Under the pieces are notes generated by a model. The model saw nothing but the letters and a program-made list of their open reading frames with translations, ran no database searches and was not told the DNA's origin. From NCBI GenBank assembly GCA_964647785.1, contig CAZYJD010000004.1:1-64000 (forward strand): a DNA stretch of 64,000 bases, given 5' to 3'. Of this stretch, positions 33,953 through 42,875 are shown piece after piece. The position numbers and the translations under genes are program-made. This DNA comes from CAZYJD01 sp964647785 (lineage in GTDB: Bacteria > Bacteroidota > Bacteroidia > NS11-12g > UBA9320). Position 1 is the first letter of the stretch; each line of letters starts with the position of its first letter.

Positions 33953-35787
33953 TTGTAGAGCATCCAGCCAATACCAAATCGCAGCTGTCCTGGAAGATCA
34001 GGCATGAGATAAGAGCTGTATAAGGCCTGACCGCTGAAATCATTCAACCTTTCGTACATCACAAAAGCGCGTACCGTTCTTATTTGCATGTTGAGAAAGG
34101 CGTTGGCCCTGAGCTGCCAGTCCGATGCGGTGCCCTGGCCCAGCTGGTAGCGACGACTTACAGGATTGTAATAGTTCATGATGAATGGGCTGTGAACCCA
34201 AACATCAAGCCCACTCTCGGCCTTCAAATTTCCTTTAAACAAGCTAAAGGTAAAGGAAAGCGGAACCTTGGCCAATATGCCAGGCAAACCAATCAATGCA
34301 ATATTTTGTGCTTGCAACAACAATTCCGGCTCGCTTCGGAACGCCCCTCGCTTAATTGTTAAGCGGTTGGTCCAGCTCACATATTGCCAGTTTGAGGTGC
34401 TTTGTTGTGGTAATGCATTGCTGCCGTAATAAACCATTCCCGCGGTATTTCTGAGTGCAATGCTGCTTCGCCATTTTTCGCCCTTCGATTGCCATGATAG
34501 TTGCAGCTGTAAGTGCTGTTCTTTGTTCCAGCTTTCGTTGAACCACAAATAATGATTGCTCACAAAATATCGTGAGAGAAAATCAGGTTCCCGTTGTTGC
34601 CATGAGGTGGCCAAAGCCAGCACTCCTTGCTCTCCGCTGTAACGCCCCTGTGCTGCCAGTTCTGCATCGCCTGAATTATAGCCTGTGAGGTATTGTTCCC
34701 ATTTCAGGGCTGTTTGCCAATGGCTGCCTCGGCGCATATCCCATCCTAGCCGATAGGCGGTATTTTGGTACCTGGCATTGGTGTTTTGTGGCTGTGAAAT
34801 GTCGTGATGCGCATGAAGCAAGCCCAAAAGCCAACGATGATCCTTATTGCTTTTAGTTATTTCAAGACGGTTTTTTGCATAGAAATGCCGGAGGGAGTCA
34901 AAGGTGGTGCTGCTAAAAAGTGAAGGGGGCAAAAAGGTGTCGGTGTTTCCGTATTCAAAACGATTCATATCGCGCCCCAAATCCAGCTGATGTTGAATGA
35001 ATAGTTTTCGTCGCAAGCCCTGCTTGAAATGAATGGCATTGCGGTTAAATCGGTTTCCGGCATTGCTCAATTGGGCGAAATTATTGAACTCTCTCGTTCT
35101 GCCTGTGAGTTGTTCAAATCGAAGCGGGTCTGTGATGCCACCACTTTCCTGAAGGGTATTTCGGTCCAGCATAACATCTGCCAAAGCCACGTAATGGCTG
35201 TCAGCACTGATATAACTGCTGAACAATCGCGTGCTGAACAAAGAAGCCATGCGCGTTCGGTCTCGGTTGGGAAGGTTGTCGAAATACAAATTATTCCAGG
35301 CCGTGTGTCGGTAGTGCACTCCTGCATTCCAACCTGCACGGATGTTTTGGGTGTGCAGGGCTTCGAGGTAAAGCATGTTGGGCGGCCCTTGCGCATAGTT
35401 GAGATCGGTAACAGCCAGGGGCGTCTGGTAATATTTCCGTTCGCCATTGCCCGTCCACCAAATGTCTTGATGGTCATCGCAAAGAACAAAGCCGGAAGCG
35501 GGCTGCCGAACCTGGTCAAGCCGCAGAACAGGAGTGCCCGTTAAGCCTTGATCTTGCCAGCCGATACTTTTTTCAACCAGTGGAGAATATCGGTGGTACA
35601 TATGGAAACTGCTATCATGCAATTTCCCACCATTGCTGTCAAGGGGCTGGAGGGCAAAAATATCTGCTGCAGAAAACTCGTACAAAAGGTTTCTCTTCAG
35701 GTGTTGCAAACTATCGGCTTGTCGCTGTTGTGCCCGCAAACTGATGCCAACACCCAGCGCAACCATGAGCAGAAAAGCCCGGTACAT
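33949..35787 (-). CDS. Putative beta-barrel porin (Porin_10-like)
   Basis: The 612-residue protein starts at the ATG at 35787 with signal peptide MYRAFLLMVALGVGISLRAQ. The body is rich in aromatic residues and alternating strands over its full length. An early block TPLAVTDLNYAQGPPNMLYLEALHTQNI resembles the Bacteroidota putative porin family, in which P-x-T-D-L-x-Y and HTQN are conserved. The C-terminus GQLRFGIGWMLYN ends in an aromatic strand, as expected for BAM-inserted barrels. It would sit in the outer membrane; its substrate is unknown. Confidence 0.8.
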   Translation of the reverse strand: MYRAFLLMVALGVGISLRAQQRQADSLQHLKRNLLYEFSAADIFALQPLDSNGGKLHDSSFHMYHRYSPLVEKSIGWQDQGLTGTPVLRLDQVRQPASGFVLCDDHQDIWWTGNGERKYYQTPLAVTDLNYAQGPPNMLYLEALHTQNIRAGWNAGVHYRHTAWNNLYFDNLPNRDRTRMASLFSTRLFSSYISADSHYVALADVMLDRNTLQESGGITDPLRFEQLTGRTREFNNFAQLSNAGNRFNRNAIHFKQGLRRKLFIQHQLDLGRDMNRFEYGNTDTFLPPSLFSSTTFDSLRHFYAKNRLEITKSNKDHRWLLGLLHAHHDISQPQNTNARYQNTAYRLGWDMRRGSHWQTALKWEQYLTGYNSGDAELAAQGRYSGEQGVLALATSWQQREPDFLSRYFVSNHYLWFNESWNKEQHLQLQLSWQSKGEKWRSSIALRNTAGMVYYGSNALPQQSTSNWQYVSWTNRLTIKRGAFRSEPELLLQAQNIALIGLPGILAKVPLSFTFSLFKGNLKAESGLDVWVHSPFIMNYYNPVSRRYQLGQGTASDWQLRANAFLNMQIRTVRAFVMYERLNDFSGQALYSSYLMPDLPGQLRFGIGWMLYN

Positions 35788-35858
35788 ATTTGCAAATGCC
35801 TGATTCAATTGATAAATGCTGGGCAAATTACCTCTTTTTTCTGCAGACTTGCCGATAC

Positions 35859-35866
35859 TAACTTTG
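35859..35866 (+). promoter_or_regulatory. Candidate -7 element of the DAO-family gene
   Basis: TAACTTTG matches TAnnTTTG and ends 4 nt before the ATG at 35871, so there is no room for a Shine-Dalgarno sequence. Confidence 0.5.
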
Positions 35867-35870
35867 TGCC

Positions 35871-36914
35871 ATGGCCAAAGTACTGATTTATGGTGGCGGG
35901 ATAGCGGGTTGTGTGCTGGCAATGAAGCTTCATGCGCAGAATGTTGAAGTGCATTTGGCCGATTTCCCATTTCAAAATGCAGCAAGTCGGGTGGCAGCAG
36001 GAATTTATAATCCCATCACCGGCAAACGATTTTCCCTGAGCTGGGCTGTTGCCGATTCGTGGCAGGCCATCTATGACTTTTATCCTTCTTTGGAGCAGAC
36101 GTTGAATGCACGCTTTTTCCATCCCATGCCTCTGTTGCGTTTTTTACACGATCAATCACAACAAAACGATTGGATGGCGCGCTCTTCTGATGAGCGATTC
36201 ACCCCCTTTTTAGCGGACCCGCCTATTCAAGAACACGCTTATTTTCAAGCACATGATTTTGGGTTTTTAGCCGTCAATCAAGCGGGATGGTTGAATACAA
36301 CGGTCTTCATAGAGGCGGTTCATCACTTTTTTCAAGAACGTGGAAGGTTTTTTCCGCAGCAGCTCCATCCGGAACAGATACATTTTGCTTCGGGAAAAAT
36401 TGGCTGGAATGAAAATACTTACGATGCAGTGGTGCAATGCTCAGGGGTACGCCCGTTTCAGGATCCATTTTGGCGTTGGCTGCCTTTCACCCCCATGCGG
36501 GGCGAGGTGCTGGATATTCATTCTGAGAATTTTCCCTCAGATGCCATTTTTGTCAAGCAGCATTTCATTGTACCCCTGTCTGAAAACACATTCAGAATTG
36601 GTTCGACTTATGACTGGCGAATAACAGATGAGGTGGTGACTGAAGAGGGCAAAAAGCGTTTGATGGATTTTGCATCTGAGATGACCGGTGGAGATTTTAA
36701 GATGCTCAACATCCGCGCAGGTGTTAGACCCGCCGTGAAGGATCGCCGACCGCTTGTTGGGCGACATCCTGAGCATCCAAACCTTTATCTATTCAATGGT
36801 TTTGGAAGCAAGGCAGTGAGCTTGGCCCCTTGGTTGGCCGATCAACTCATAGCTTATATCGAACAAGATGTCGCGCTACCAGCACAAGCCGATTTGCTTC
36901 GGTTTCTACACTGA
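35871..36914 (+). CDS. FAD-dependent oxidoreductase (DAO family)
   Basis: The 347-residue protein starts with the dinucleotide-binding motif YGGGIAGCVLAMKLH. The D-amino-acid-oxidase-type body has AASRVAAGIYNPITGKRF, VQCSGVRPF and, near the C-terminus, VRPAVKDRRPLVGRHPEH and NGFGSKAVSLAPW. These match glycine/D-amino-acid oxidase-like enzymes found in Bacteroidota. It may oxidise an amine in the cytoplasm, but the substrate is unknown. It is a single gene whose tail overlaps the convergent universal stress gene by 9 bases. Confidence 0.85.
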   Translation: MAKVLIYGGGIAGCVLAMKLHAQNVEVHLADFPFQNAASRVAAGIYNPITGKRFSLSWAVADSWQAIYDFYPSLEQTLNARFFHPMPLLRFLHDQSQQNDWMARSSDERFTPFLADPPIQEHAYFQAHDFGFLAVNQAGWLNTTVFIEAVHHFFQERGRFFPQQLHPEQIHFASGKIGWNENTYDAVVQCSGVRPFQDPFWRWLPFTPMRGEVLDIHSENFPSDAIFVKQHFIVPLSENTFRIGSTYDWRITDEVVTEEGKKRLMDFASEMTGGDFKMLNIRAGVRPAVKDRRPLVGRHPEHPNLYLFNGFGSKAVSLAPWLADQLIAYIEQDVALPAQADLLRFLH

Positions 36915-37355
36915 ATCATCTTTTACGGGCACCAATAGCACAGGAACGGAAGCCCGGTTTACCACCTGCTTGCTCACGCTGCCCATAAGAACGTCAAATA
37001 TGCCTCCTGAACCGTGTTTCCCAATCACGACCAAGTCGCATTTTAAGTTGCGCGCTTTTTGAAGTATCATATCGGCCGGATCCCCCTGTAAAAGCAATGG
37101 TTCCGTTTCTATATTTCTATTTCTCAGCTGATTTGCTATCTGCTGCAAATGAACATGCTCCTCCCTAATCTCATCAGCGCGTCCTTTTCGAATGTACTTC
37201 GGACCACTTTGATAACCGATGAATTCAGGTTCTGTTTCTGTTACATGAATGAGCCAAATACGAGCCTGAAAGGCAGATGCATACAGCTCGGCTTTTTCGA
37301 TTACTTTTTCCGAACCCCTCGAAAAATCTAATGGAACCAGAATGTTCTTGACCAT
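36906..37355 (-). CDS. Universal stress protein (UspA family)
   Basis: The 149-residue protein is a single UspA domain. The ATP-binding type signature GKHGSGGIFDVLMGSVSKQV fits G-x2-G-x9-G-S. The opening KNILVPLDFSRGSEKVIEKA and the end SVPVLLVPV are classic. These cytoplasmic dimers help survival under stress. It overlaps the convergent oxidoreductase gene by 9 bases. Confidence 0.9.
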   Translation of the reverse strand: MVKNILVPLDFSRGSEKVIEKAELYASAFQARIWLIHVTETEPEFIGYQSGPKYIRKGRADEIREEHVHLQQIANQLRNRNIETEPLLLQGDPADMILQKARNLKCDLVVIGKHGSGGIFDVLMGSVSKQVVNRASVPVLLVPVKDDSV

Positions 37356-37441
37356 GGAATGATTGGGTAAATCGGACGTAAAAATGACATTTTTATCCTA
37401 TTTACACAATTTATCCACAAAAAAATATTTCAAGTTGCTGA

Positions 37442-38227
37442 TCAGTTGGTCTGAAAGGTCAACAACGGAAAGCCAAGAAGTGCTTGCAGGCTCATCAAGA
37501 TAAATGAAGCACTGTACAAGTAAACCGCCCACTGCAATCCCTGTTTTCGATAAGGGAGGGGCAAGAAGGCCAACAAGAGTGGGAAAAACAGTATGGCGTG
37601 GAGTCCCATGAAATGCATCACCCGCAAATCACCAGCCACAGTACTCCAGTTGAGAAAGGGCAAGCCCGGACCTCCATCATCAACCCCGATGGAATGTTTC
37701 TGCATGGCTGACATAGCGCCCCCGCCCAAGCATGCAAGCAAGGCCAGAATCAGTGCGGCAGAAATGCCTCGTTTTTTGGTATCATCCATATCGGGCTTGG
37801 TTTTTCTTATGTCGAGCAATAAGAAAAGCAGATAGAGGGTGTTCACAAAGATGGCAATGCTTAACAAGCTGAAGATGGCAATACTCCAAGGATTTGATGT
37901 GTTGAAATGAGATTGCTCTCCGCGGATGGCCTGAAAACTGATGAGTAAGTTCTGCACCCAAATTGCGGCCAAAAATACCCTTGCATAAGTCTGTTGCTTA
38001 TTGGCATGGGCTTCCTTGATGTAATAGGGAATGCTGATGATGAAAAGTGATGAGCTGAACCAGAACTTGGCAGGCTTCAGCCACACATTGATGCCCATGA
38101 GTTCCCGACCATCAATATTCATCAGCACCATGCAGGTGATACCTTGCAAAAAGAACAGTGCCGCCGAGAGAATGATCAACGGAAAGGAACGGCGTGATCG
38201 CTCAAGATATGATAGAAGCCTTTTCAA
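37442..38227 (-). CDS. Multi-spanning membrane protein, unknown
   Basis: The 261-residue protein has about seven predicted membrane helices, with segments such as LIILSAALFFLQGITCMVL, FSLLSIAIFVNTLYLLFLLL and ALILALLACLGGGAM. A conserved-looking loop HFMGLHAILFFPLLL carries two His residues that could bind metal or haem, but that is speculation. I do not recognise the family. The first 26 bases overlap the end of the upstream ABA4-like gene, so the pair is an operon. Confidence 0.7.
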   Translation of the reverse strand: MKRLLSYLERSRRSFPLIILSAALFFLQGITCMVLMNIDGRELMGINVWLKPAKFWFSSSLFIISIPYYIKEAHANKQQTYARVFLAAIWVQNLLISFQAIRGEQSHFNTSNPWSIAIFSLLSIAIFVNTLYLLFLLLDIRKTKPDMDDTKKRGISAALILALLACLGGGAMSAMQKHSIGVDDGGPGLPFLNWSTVAGDLRVMHFMGLHAILFFPLLLAFLPLPYRKQGLQWAVYLYSASFILMSLQALLGFPLLTFQTN

Positions 38228-38636
38228 GTTTACCCTGGAATAATCTTACGGAATAATAGGCCAATAGACCCAAGGGGCCTAACATGAAGGAGAGCAGTAG
38301 CACCAGCACCCTGGCGGCGACTGGCACTTTGTTTTTCATGCATTGTTGCAGCAGAAAACTTCCAACCAGCAGATCGAATGCCAGATAATGAGTCCAACCT
38401 GCAAGCAGTGCCTCTTCAGAATTAAACAATGACCGGAGCCCTTTCAGGCTTCCCATGCTTTGCAGGTCGATGCTGCTTCCACCGATAAAAATCAAATAAG
38501 CCAATGAAAGACCCAATGGAAAAATGGGATGCTTCAGAAGAAAAAGCGTAGGACGCCGAGCAGGAAAAAAAATCATCAAAAACCATTGTGGCAGAACAAC
38601 AGCATTCACGATCATAAAGATCATATCATATTGCAC
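38202..38636 (-). CDS. ABA4-like membrane protein (DUF4281)
   Basis: The 144-residue protein has four membrane helices. It resembles the ABA4 family (neoxanthin-related in plants; unknown in bacteria), with LFNSEEALLAGWTHYLAFDLLVGSFL, the family-typical GWxHYLAFDLFVG motif, and LSFMLGPLGLLAYY. Its 3' end overlaps the start of the following membrane protein gene by 26 bases. The true start may be the second Met (MIFMIVNAV). Confidence 0.8.
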   Translation of the reverse strand: MQYDMIFMIVNAVVLPQWFLMIFFPARRPTLFLLKHPIFPLGLSLAYLIFIGGSSIDLQSMGSLKGLRSLFNSEEALLAGWTHYLAFDLLVGSFLLQQCMKNKVPVAARVLVLLLSFMLGPLGLLAYYSVRLFQGKLEKASIIS

Positions 38637-38739
38637 GGCACAAATATGCCCATGAAGGCAGCGCGCAATGATGACCTAAATCAATCAACAAGCTGATTTA
38701 AGTCAAGAACCATTTTGATGATAATTGGTTATTTTTTAA

Positions 38740-38967
38740 GTGGAGAATATTCGATTCCCTGTGGTGTTTACCACGCTTGCACTTTTTGCGTATGCTTTGT
38801 TGGCTCAGATCAATGTTCCCATACAAATCATGTGGGCTTTCTTCATTGCAGGTCCCTTTCTTGTTGCCTGGATGGTTTATCGGGTACTGAAAGATGGGGT
38901 GCCGAGTAAAAGGGAATTTGATGAACACTTTTACGACGATCACGACTATCGCCGCAACATTGATTGA
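38740..38967 (+). CDS. Small membrane protein, unknown
   Basis: The 75-residue product starts with GTG directly after an in-frame TAA; no ATG is available before residue 31. It has two hydrophobic segments (residues about 8-23 and 29-47), then a charged tail DGVPSKREFDEHFYDDHDYRRN. The composition looks like a real inner-membrane protein. Function is unknown. Confidence 0.55.
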   Translation: MENIRFPVVFTTLALFAYALLAQINVPIQIMWAFFIAGPFLVAWMVYRVLKDGVPSKREFDEHFYDDHDYRRNID

Positions 38968-38973
38968 GGTGAA

Positions 38974-39690
38974 TTAGAAGTTAGGGCTCATGCTGTACTT
39001 GCTGTAGAATTCGATGATGGCTTCTACTGCTTCATCTGCGGTGTCTACCAACTTGAATAGATACATATCTTCAGGGCTGATGTTGCTTTCTTTTTCAAGC
39101 AGTGTTTTCTCAATCCAATCAACCAGACCTGCCCAGAATTCTTTTCCCACCAGAATCACGGGGAATCGCGCGGTTTTCTTGGTTTGTACCAGGGTTAGGG
39201 CTTCAAACAGTTCGTCGAGGGTTCCAAATCCGCCGGGCAGCACGATAAAACCTTGCGCATATTTTACGAACATCACTTTGCGAACGAAGAAAAACTTGAA
39301 ATCGATGCTTTTATCGCGATCGATGTAAGTGTTTGAACTTTGTTCAAAAGGCAAATTGATGTTGAGCCCCACGCTTTTGCCTCCTTCGTCTTTAGCGCCG
39401 CGGTTTCCCGCTTCCATGATTCCTGGTCCGCCGCCCGTAATGATGCCATATCCGGCTTTGCTTAGGCGGGCAGCTATCTCCCTTGCCATGTTGTAATAAG
39501 GGGTATTGGGCTGTGTTCTGGCCGAACCGAAAATGGAAACGCAGGGCCCAATGCGGGCAAGGCGATCGTAGCCTTCTACAAACTCGCTCATGACCTTAAA
39601 AATATTCCAGCTATCTGAGCTTTTGGTCTCCGGCCAGTTTTTGATTTCAAAGGCCTTTTTAATGCGTTGTTCTTCGTTTTTATTGGTCAT
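38974..39690 (-). CDS. LOG family (TIGR00730) nucleotide phosphoribohydrolase-like protein
   Basis: The 238-residue Rossmann-fold protein has the LOG signatures GGGPGIMEAGNRGA and VLPGGFGTLDELFEALT. Some homologues release cytokinin bases or free purine bases from nucleoside monophosphates by cleaving the N-glycosidic bond. The N-terminus FEIKNWPETKSSDSWNIFKV is an extension common in Bacteroidota. Its ATG overlaps the stop of the upstream symporter gene as ATGA, so translation is coupled. Confidence 0.88.
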   Translation of the reverse strand: MTNKNEEQRIKKAFEIKNWPETKSSDSWNIFKVMSEFVEGYDRLARIGPCVSIFGSARTQPNTPYYNMAREIAARLSKAGYGIITGGGPGIMEAGNRGAKDEGGKSVGLNINLPFEQSSNTYIDRDKSIDFKFFFVRKVMFVKYAQGFIVLPGGFGTLDELFEALTLVQTKKTARFPVILVGKEFWAGLVDWIEKTLLEKESNISPEDMYLFKLVDTADEAVEAIIEFYSKYSMSPNF

Positions 39691-41162
39691 GGGCGAATGA
39701 TATCTTCCTCAACGTGCTTCTCTTGCGATTTGTTTTGCGAGAACAGCCAAATGGCAGTAAAAGTGATGATTCCGTTGATGGGCAACAACTCAAATCCAAC
39801 CTGATATCCACCAAAAAGGCTTGGACTGAATTTCTGGATAAGGTAACTGAGAATGGGGGCTGCAATACAAATCCATGGCACTGCCCGGTCATTGATCTGG
39901 TGCGGCATGAGTATACCAAAGAAGAAGAGTCCTAACAAGGGGCCGTAAGTCAATCCCGCTGCCATGAACAACTCCTTGATCACGGCTCCATTATTGATTT
40001 CGCGGAACAACAGAATCACTCCATAAAGAAGAATGGCAAAGCCAATGTGCACCATGGTGCGTATCTTGGTATTGGTTGCTTTTTTACTGCCGAATTGTAA
40101 AAAGTCGACACAAAAACTGGTGGTCAAAGCCGTAAGTGCAGAGTCGGCACTTGAATAGGCTGCCGCAGTAAGGCCTACGATGAAAAACAACGCAATCAGT
40201 GGGCTGGCATGCTGCAATGCAATGAGCGGAAATAATTCATCGGTTTTTTCAGGAATCTCAATGCCATTACCTCTGGCGTAAGCGTACAGAAGAACGCCCA
40301 AAGAAAGAAAGATGATGTTTACGGTGATGAATAGAATCATCTGAAGCAAGATGTTTTTTTGGCTGTGTTTCAAAGTGTTAACACTCAGGTTTTTCTGCAT
40401 CATATCCTGATCGAGTCCGGTCATACACAAGGCAATGAATCCACCGCCAATGAATTGTTTCCAGAAGTTGTTGGAGCTGTTGGCATCGAAATGAAACAAT
40501 TTCGATTCCGGTTGTTCGCGAATGAATGCCGGTAGGTCTGCAATGCCAATGCCAAGTGATCCGGTGATGTACCATATGGTGGCAATCACGGCAGCCACTA
40601 AAAATAGGGTCTGAAGAACATCGGTATAAATGATGGTGCCGATGCCGCTTTTAAAGGTGTAGGTAAAAATAAGCAAAATGGTGAGGGCCACTGCCAGCCA
40701 ATAGGGCAAGCCCAATGGACTAAAAATGGCAAGCTGCAGCACATTTGCCACCAAGAAGAGACGAAAGCTGGCGCCAATAACCCTTGAGAGCATGAAAAAC
40801 GCCGCCCCGGTTTTATAACTCCAGAAGCCAAAACGGTGTTCAAGGTAGGTGTAAATGCTGGTGAGATTCATGCGGTAATACAAAGGGAGCAGCACCCCTG
40901 CAATGACTGCATAGCCCAACATATAGCCCAAAACGGTTTGCATGTAACCAAAGGCCGTACTGCCCACCCAGCCCGGGACTGAGATGAACGTAACACCGCT
41001 AAGCGATGCCCCTATCATGCCAATGGCTACTAGTGGCCAGGGTGCGTTTCTGTTACCCAGGTAAAAAGTGTCTGTATCCGATTTTCTTCCACGGAGATAA
41101 GATACCAGCAGCAGTAAACCGAAGTAAAGGGCGAGTACCAATATGATTTGGAAAGGACTCAT
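39687..41162 (-). CDS. Sodium/solute symporter (SSS family)
   Basis: The 491-residue membrane protein has about thirteen helices and the SSS pattern. Early blocks are GIGMIGASLSGVTFISVPG and the substrate-side GYMLGYAVIAGVLLPLYYR. A later one is AAAYSSADSALTALTTSFCVDF, which contains the sodium-site serines of the family. Sugars, sialic acid or small acids are possible substrates. The ATG at 41162 is chosen over an upstream ATG at 41201 inside the divergent gene. It forms a unit with the LOG-family gene. Confidence 0.88.
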   Translation of the reverse strand: MSPFQIILVLALYFGLLLLVSYLRGRKSDTDTFYLGNRNAPWPLVAIGMIGASLSGVTFISVPGWVGSTAFGYMQTVLGYMLGYAVIAGVLLPLYYRMNLTSIYTYLEHRFGFWSYKTGAAFFMLSRVIGASFRLFLVANVLQLAIFSPLGLPYWLAVALTILLIFTYTFKSGIGTIIYTDVLQTLFLVAAVIATIWYITGSLGIGIADLPAFIREQPESKLFHFDANSSNNFWKQFIGGGFIALCMTGLDQDMMQKNLSVNTLKHSQKNILLQMILFITVNIIFLSLGVLLYAYARGNGIEIPEKTDELFPLIALQHASPLIALFFIVGLTAAAYSSADSALTALTTSFCVDFLQFGSKKATNTKIRTMVHIGFAILLYGVILLFREINNGAVIKELFMAAGLTYGPLLGLFFFGILMPHQINDRAVPWICIAAPILSYLIQKFSPSLFGGYQVGFELLPINGIITFTAIWLFSQNKSQEKHVEEDIIRP

Positions 41163-41195
41163 AATATTGCGAAATATTAACTTTATTCCTGAGCT

Positions 41196-42377
41196 ATGCA
41201 CACCATTAGAAAAATAGTTATTCGCATTCTGTTTTTTCTCACCCCCTTCTTGGCATCAGGGCAAGCCTTCTTAAATTGGCCCGTTGAAGGTGAAATGAAC
41301 CAGGATTATGTGGTGGTAAATTATGTAGACTGGGCGTTCAATGGAATTCAAGATCACAAATGTCTCAGCAAAACCTATGATGGCCATCAGGGAACAGATT
41401 TCACGCTCATGAGTTTCCCTGAGATGGACAGCGGACATTATGTTTTGGCCGCTGCATCAGGTCGTGTTACCTTCGTTCAGGATGGGCTCTTCGATCGGGA
41501 AAAGGAGTCAGTTGCTGCCAAAGGATTGGGGAACTATATTGCCATATGGCATCCCAATAAATACCATTCATATTACGGACATCTTAAATCCAACAGCCTT
41601 ATGGTAGGTGTAGGAGATTCTGTGGAGGCGGGACAAAGAATTGCAATGATTGGGAGCAGCGGCAACAGCACGGATCCACATCTTCATTTTGAACTTTGGT
41701 ATGATAGTCTTTTTGTGGTCGATCCGTTCAGAGGAAATTGCGGAAACCCACAAAGTTTGTGGATCAATGAAGTCGCATATGATAGTTCTTTTCATCTTTA
41801 CGAACATGGTATGCTCAACAAGGTTCCTACGATCAATGAATTGAGAGAAAGGGAGTATCAAAAATTTTGTTGCCCCATCGTCTATCCTACAAATGAAGAT
41901 GAGCCTCTGGTGTTATGGGCACAGATGTCAGGTTTGCGCAAAGGAGACCTGTTAACCATTCAGTGGTATGCCCCCAATGACAGCCTTTGGTTTGAATATG
42001 ATTTTAATATGGAAAGGGATTGGTGGTATTACTACTTTTGGTCGTATATCAACAATGGTCAGATACCTACTGGTGAATGGACTGTTTTATTGAAAAGAAA
42101 TGGTACAGAAATACTCTCACAAGACTTTTTAGTAGGCGGGCCTATGAATCTTGGGCCAGATTTGAGCATGGAGGCTTGTCCCGATTTAAAAGCAATCTTG
42201 CAAGAAAATTATTACTGGAAAGGAGAGCTGTCATGTTTTGATAGCCAAGGTAAAGAACTTGATCTTTCAAAAGGTCAAACCTTAAGCGAACTTCCTTCTG
42301 GCCTATATTACATCCACTTGAATCAGCTTCAAAACAGAAGAGCCTGTACCTATAAATGGTTGAAGATTGACTACTAA
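41196..42377 (+). CDS. Secreted M23 metallopeptidase with T9SS-like tail
   Basis: The 393-residue protein has a signal peptide ending LASGQ at about residue 23. The M23 (LytM) zinc site is complete: first ligand region DGHQGTDF (His and Asp), and the HLHFEL motif near residue 168. These enzymes cleave peptide cross-links in peptidoglycan. The last 60 residues (GKELDLSKGQTLSELPSGLYYIHLNQ) resemble the end of a type A sorting domain, so it may pass through the T9SS. The near-consensus TAACTTTA lies upstream. Its stop shares CTAA with the stop of queD. Confidence 0.85.
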   Translation: MHTIRKIVIRILFFLTPFLASGQAFLNWPVEGEMNQDYVVVNYVDWAFNGIQDHKCLSKTYDGHQGTDFTLMSFPEMDSGHYVLAAASGRVTFVQDGLFDREKESVAAKGLGNYIAIWHPNKYHSYYGHLKSNSLMVGVGDSVEAGQRIAMIGSSGNSTDPHLHFELWYDSLFVVDPFRGNCGNPQSLWINEVAYDSSFHLYEHGMLNKVPTINELREREYQKFCCPIVYPTNEDEPLVLWAQMSGLRKGDLLTIQWYAPNDSLWFEYDFNMERDWWYYYFWSYINNGQIPTGEWTVLLKRNGTEILSQDFLVGGPMNLGPDLSMEACPDLKAILQENYYWKGELSCFDSQGKELDLSKGQTLSELPSGLYYIHLNQLQNRRACTYKWLKIDY

Positions 42378-42799
42378 CCGTAGTACTCCACGTAATTATT
42401 TCGGGTTTCGTAGAGTTTAATGCAGTGCAATTCGCAGCCGTGTTCACGAATGGGTGCATCCAGTTGTTTCCAGATGGCCACCACCAGGTTTTCAATGGAG
42501 GCCATTTGGCCCTTCATGAAATCTACATCCAAATTGATGTTGCGGTGGTCTAGCTTGTCAATCACCAGCACGTTGATCAGCTTTTTTAACTCCTTCAAAT
42601 CCATCACAAAGCCAGTTTCTGGGCTGGGTTTGCCTTTCACCGTTACATACAAATCAAAATTGTGCCCATGCCAGTACTCATTGGCGCATTTGCCGAAAAC
42701 TTCTTCGTTCTGCTCTTTGCTCCAATTGGGATTGTAGAGCTTATGGGCAGCATTGAAATGTTCTTTTCGGGTGATGTATAACAAACCGTTGGCGCTCAT
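42374..42799 (-). CDS. queD: 6-carboxytetrahydropterin synthase / 6-pyruvoyltetrahydropterin synthase family
   Basis: The 141-residue protein belongs to the QueD/PTPS family, which converts dihydroneopterin triphosphate in queuosine or pterin synthesis. The zinc histidines are in FNAAHKL, and the pair in YWHGHNFDL. The catalytic Cys is in FGKCANEYWHGH; the LDHRNIN motif and a Glu in LYETRNN complete the site. The ATG at 42799 matches homologues; the longer frame overlaps the divergent hldD gene. Confidence 0.9.
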   Translation of the reverse strand: MSANGLLYITRKEHFNAAHKLYNPNWSKEQNEEVFGKCANEYWHGHNFDLYVTVKGKPSPETGFVMDLKELKKLINVLVIDKLDHRNINLDVDFMKGQMASIENLVVAIWKQLDAPIREHGCELHCIKLYETRNNYVEYYG

Positions 42800-42859
42800 T
42801 TTTTTGAATCGCGCAAATATACCAATTGCCAAATCCAATTTCCTCTTTTCATTTGGCTG

Positions 42860-42867
42860 TATCTTTG
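42860..42867 (+). promoter_or_regulatory. Candidate -7 element of hldD
   Basis: TATCTTTG matches TAnnTTTG and ends 8 nt before the first of two tandem ATG codons at 42876. Confidence 0.5.
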
Positions 42868-42875
42868 ATGCCGTT

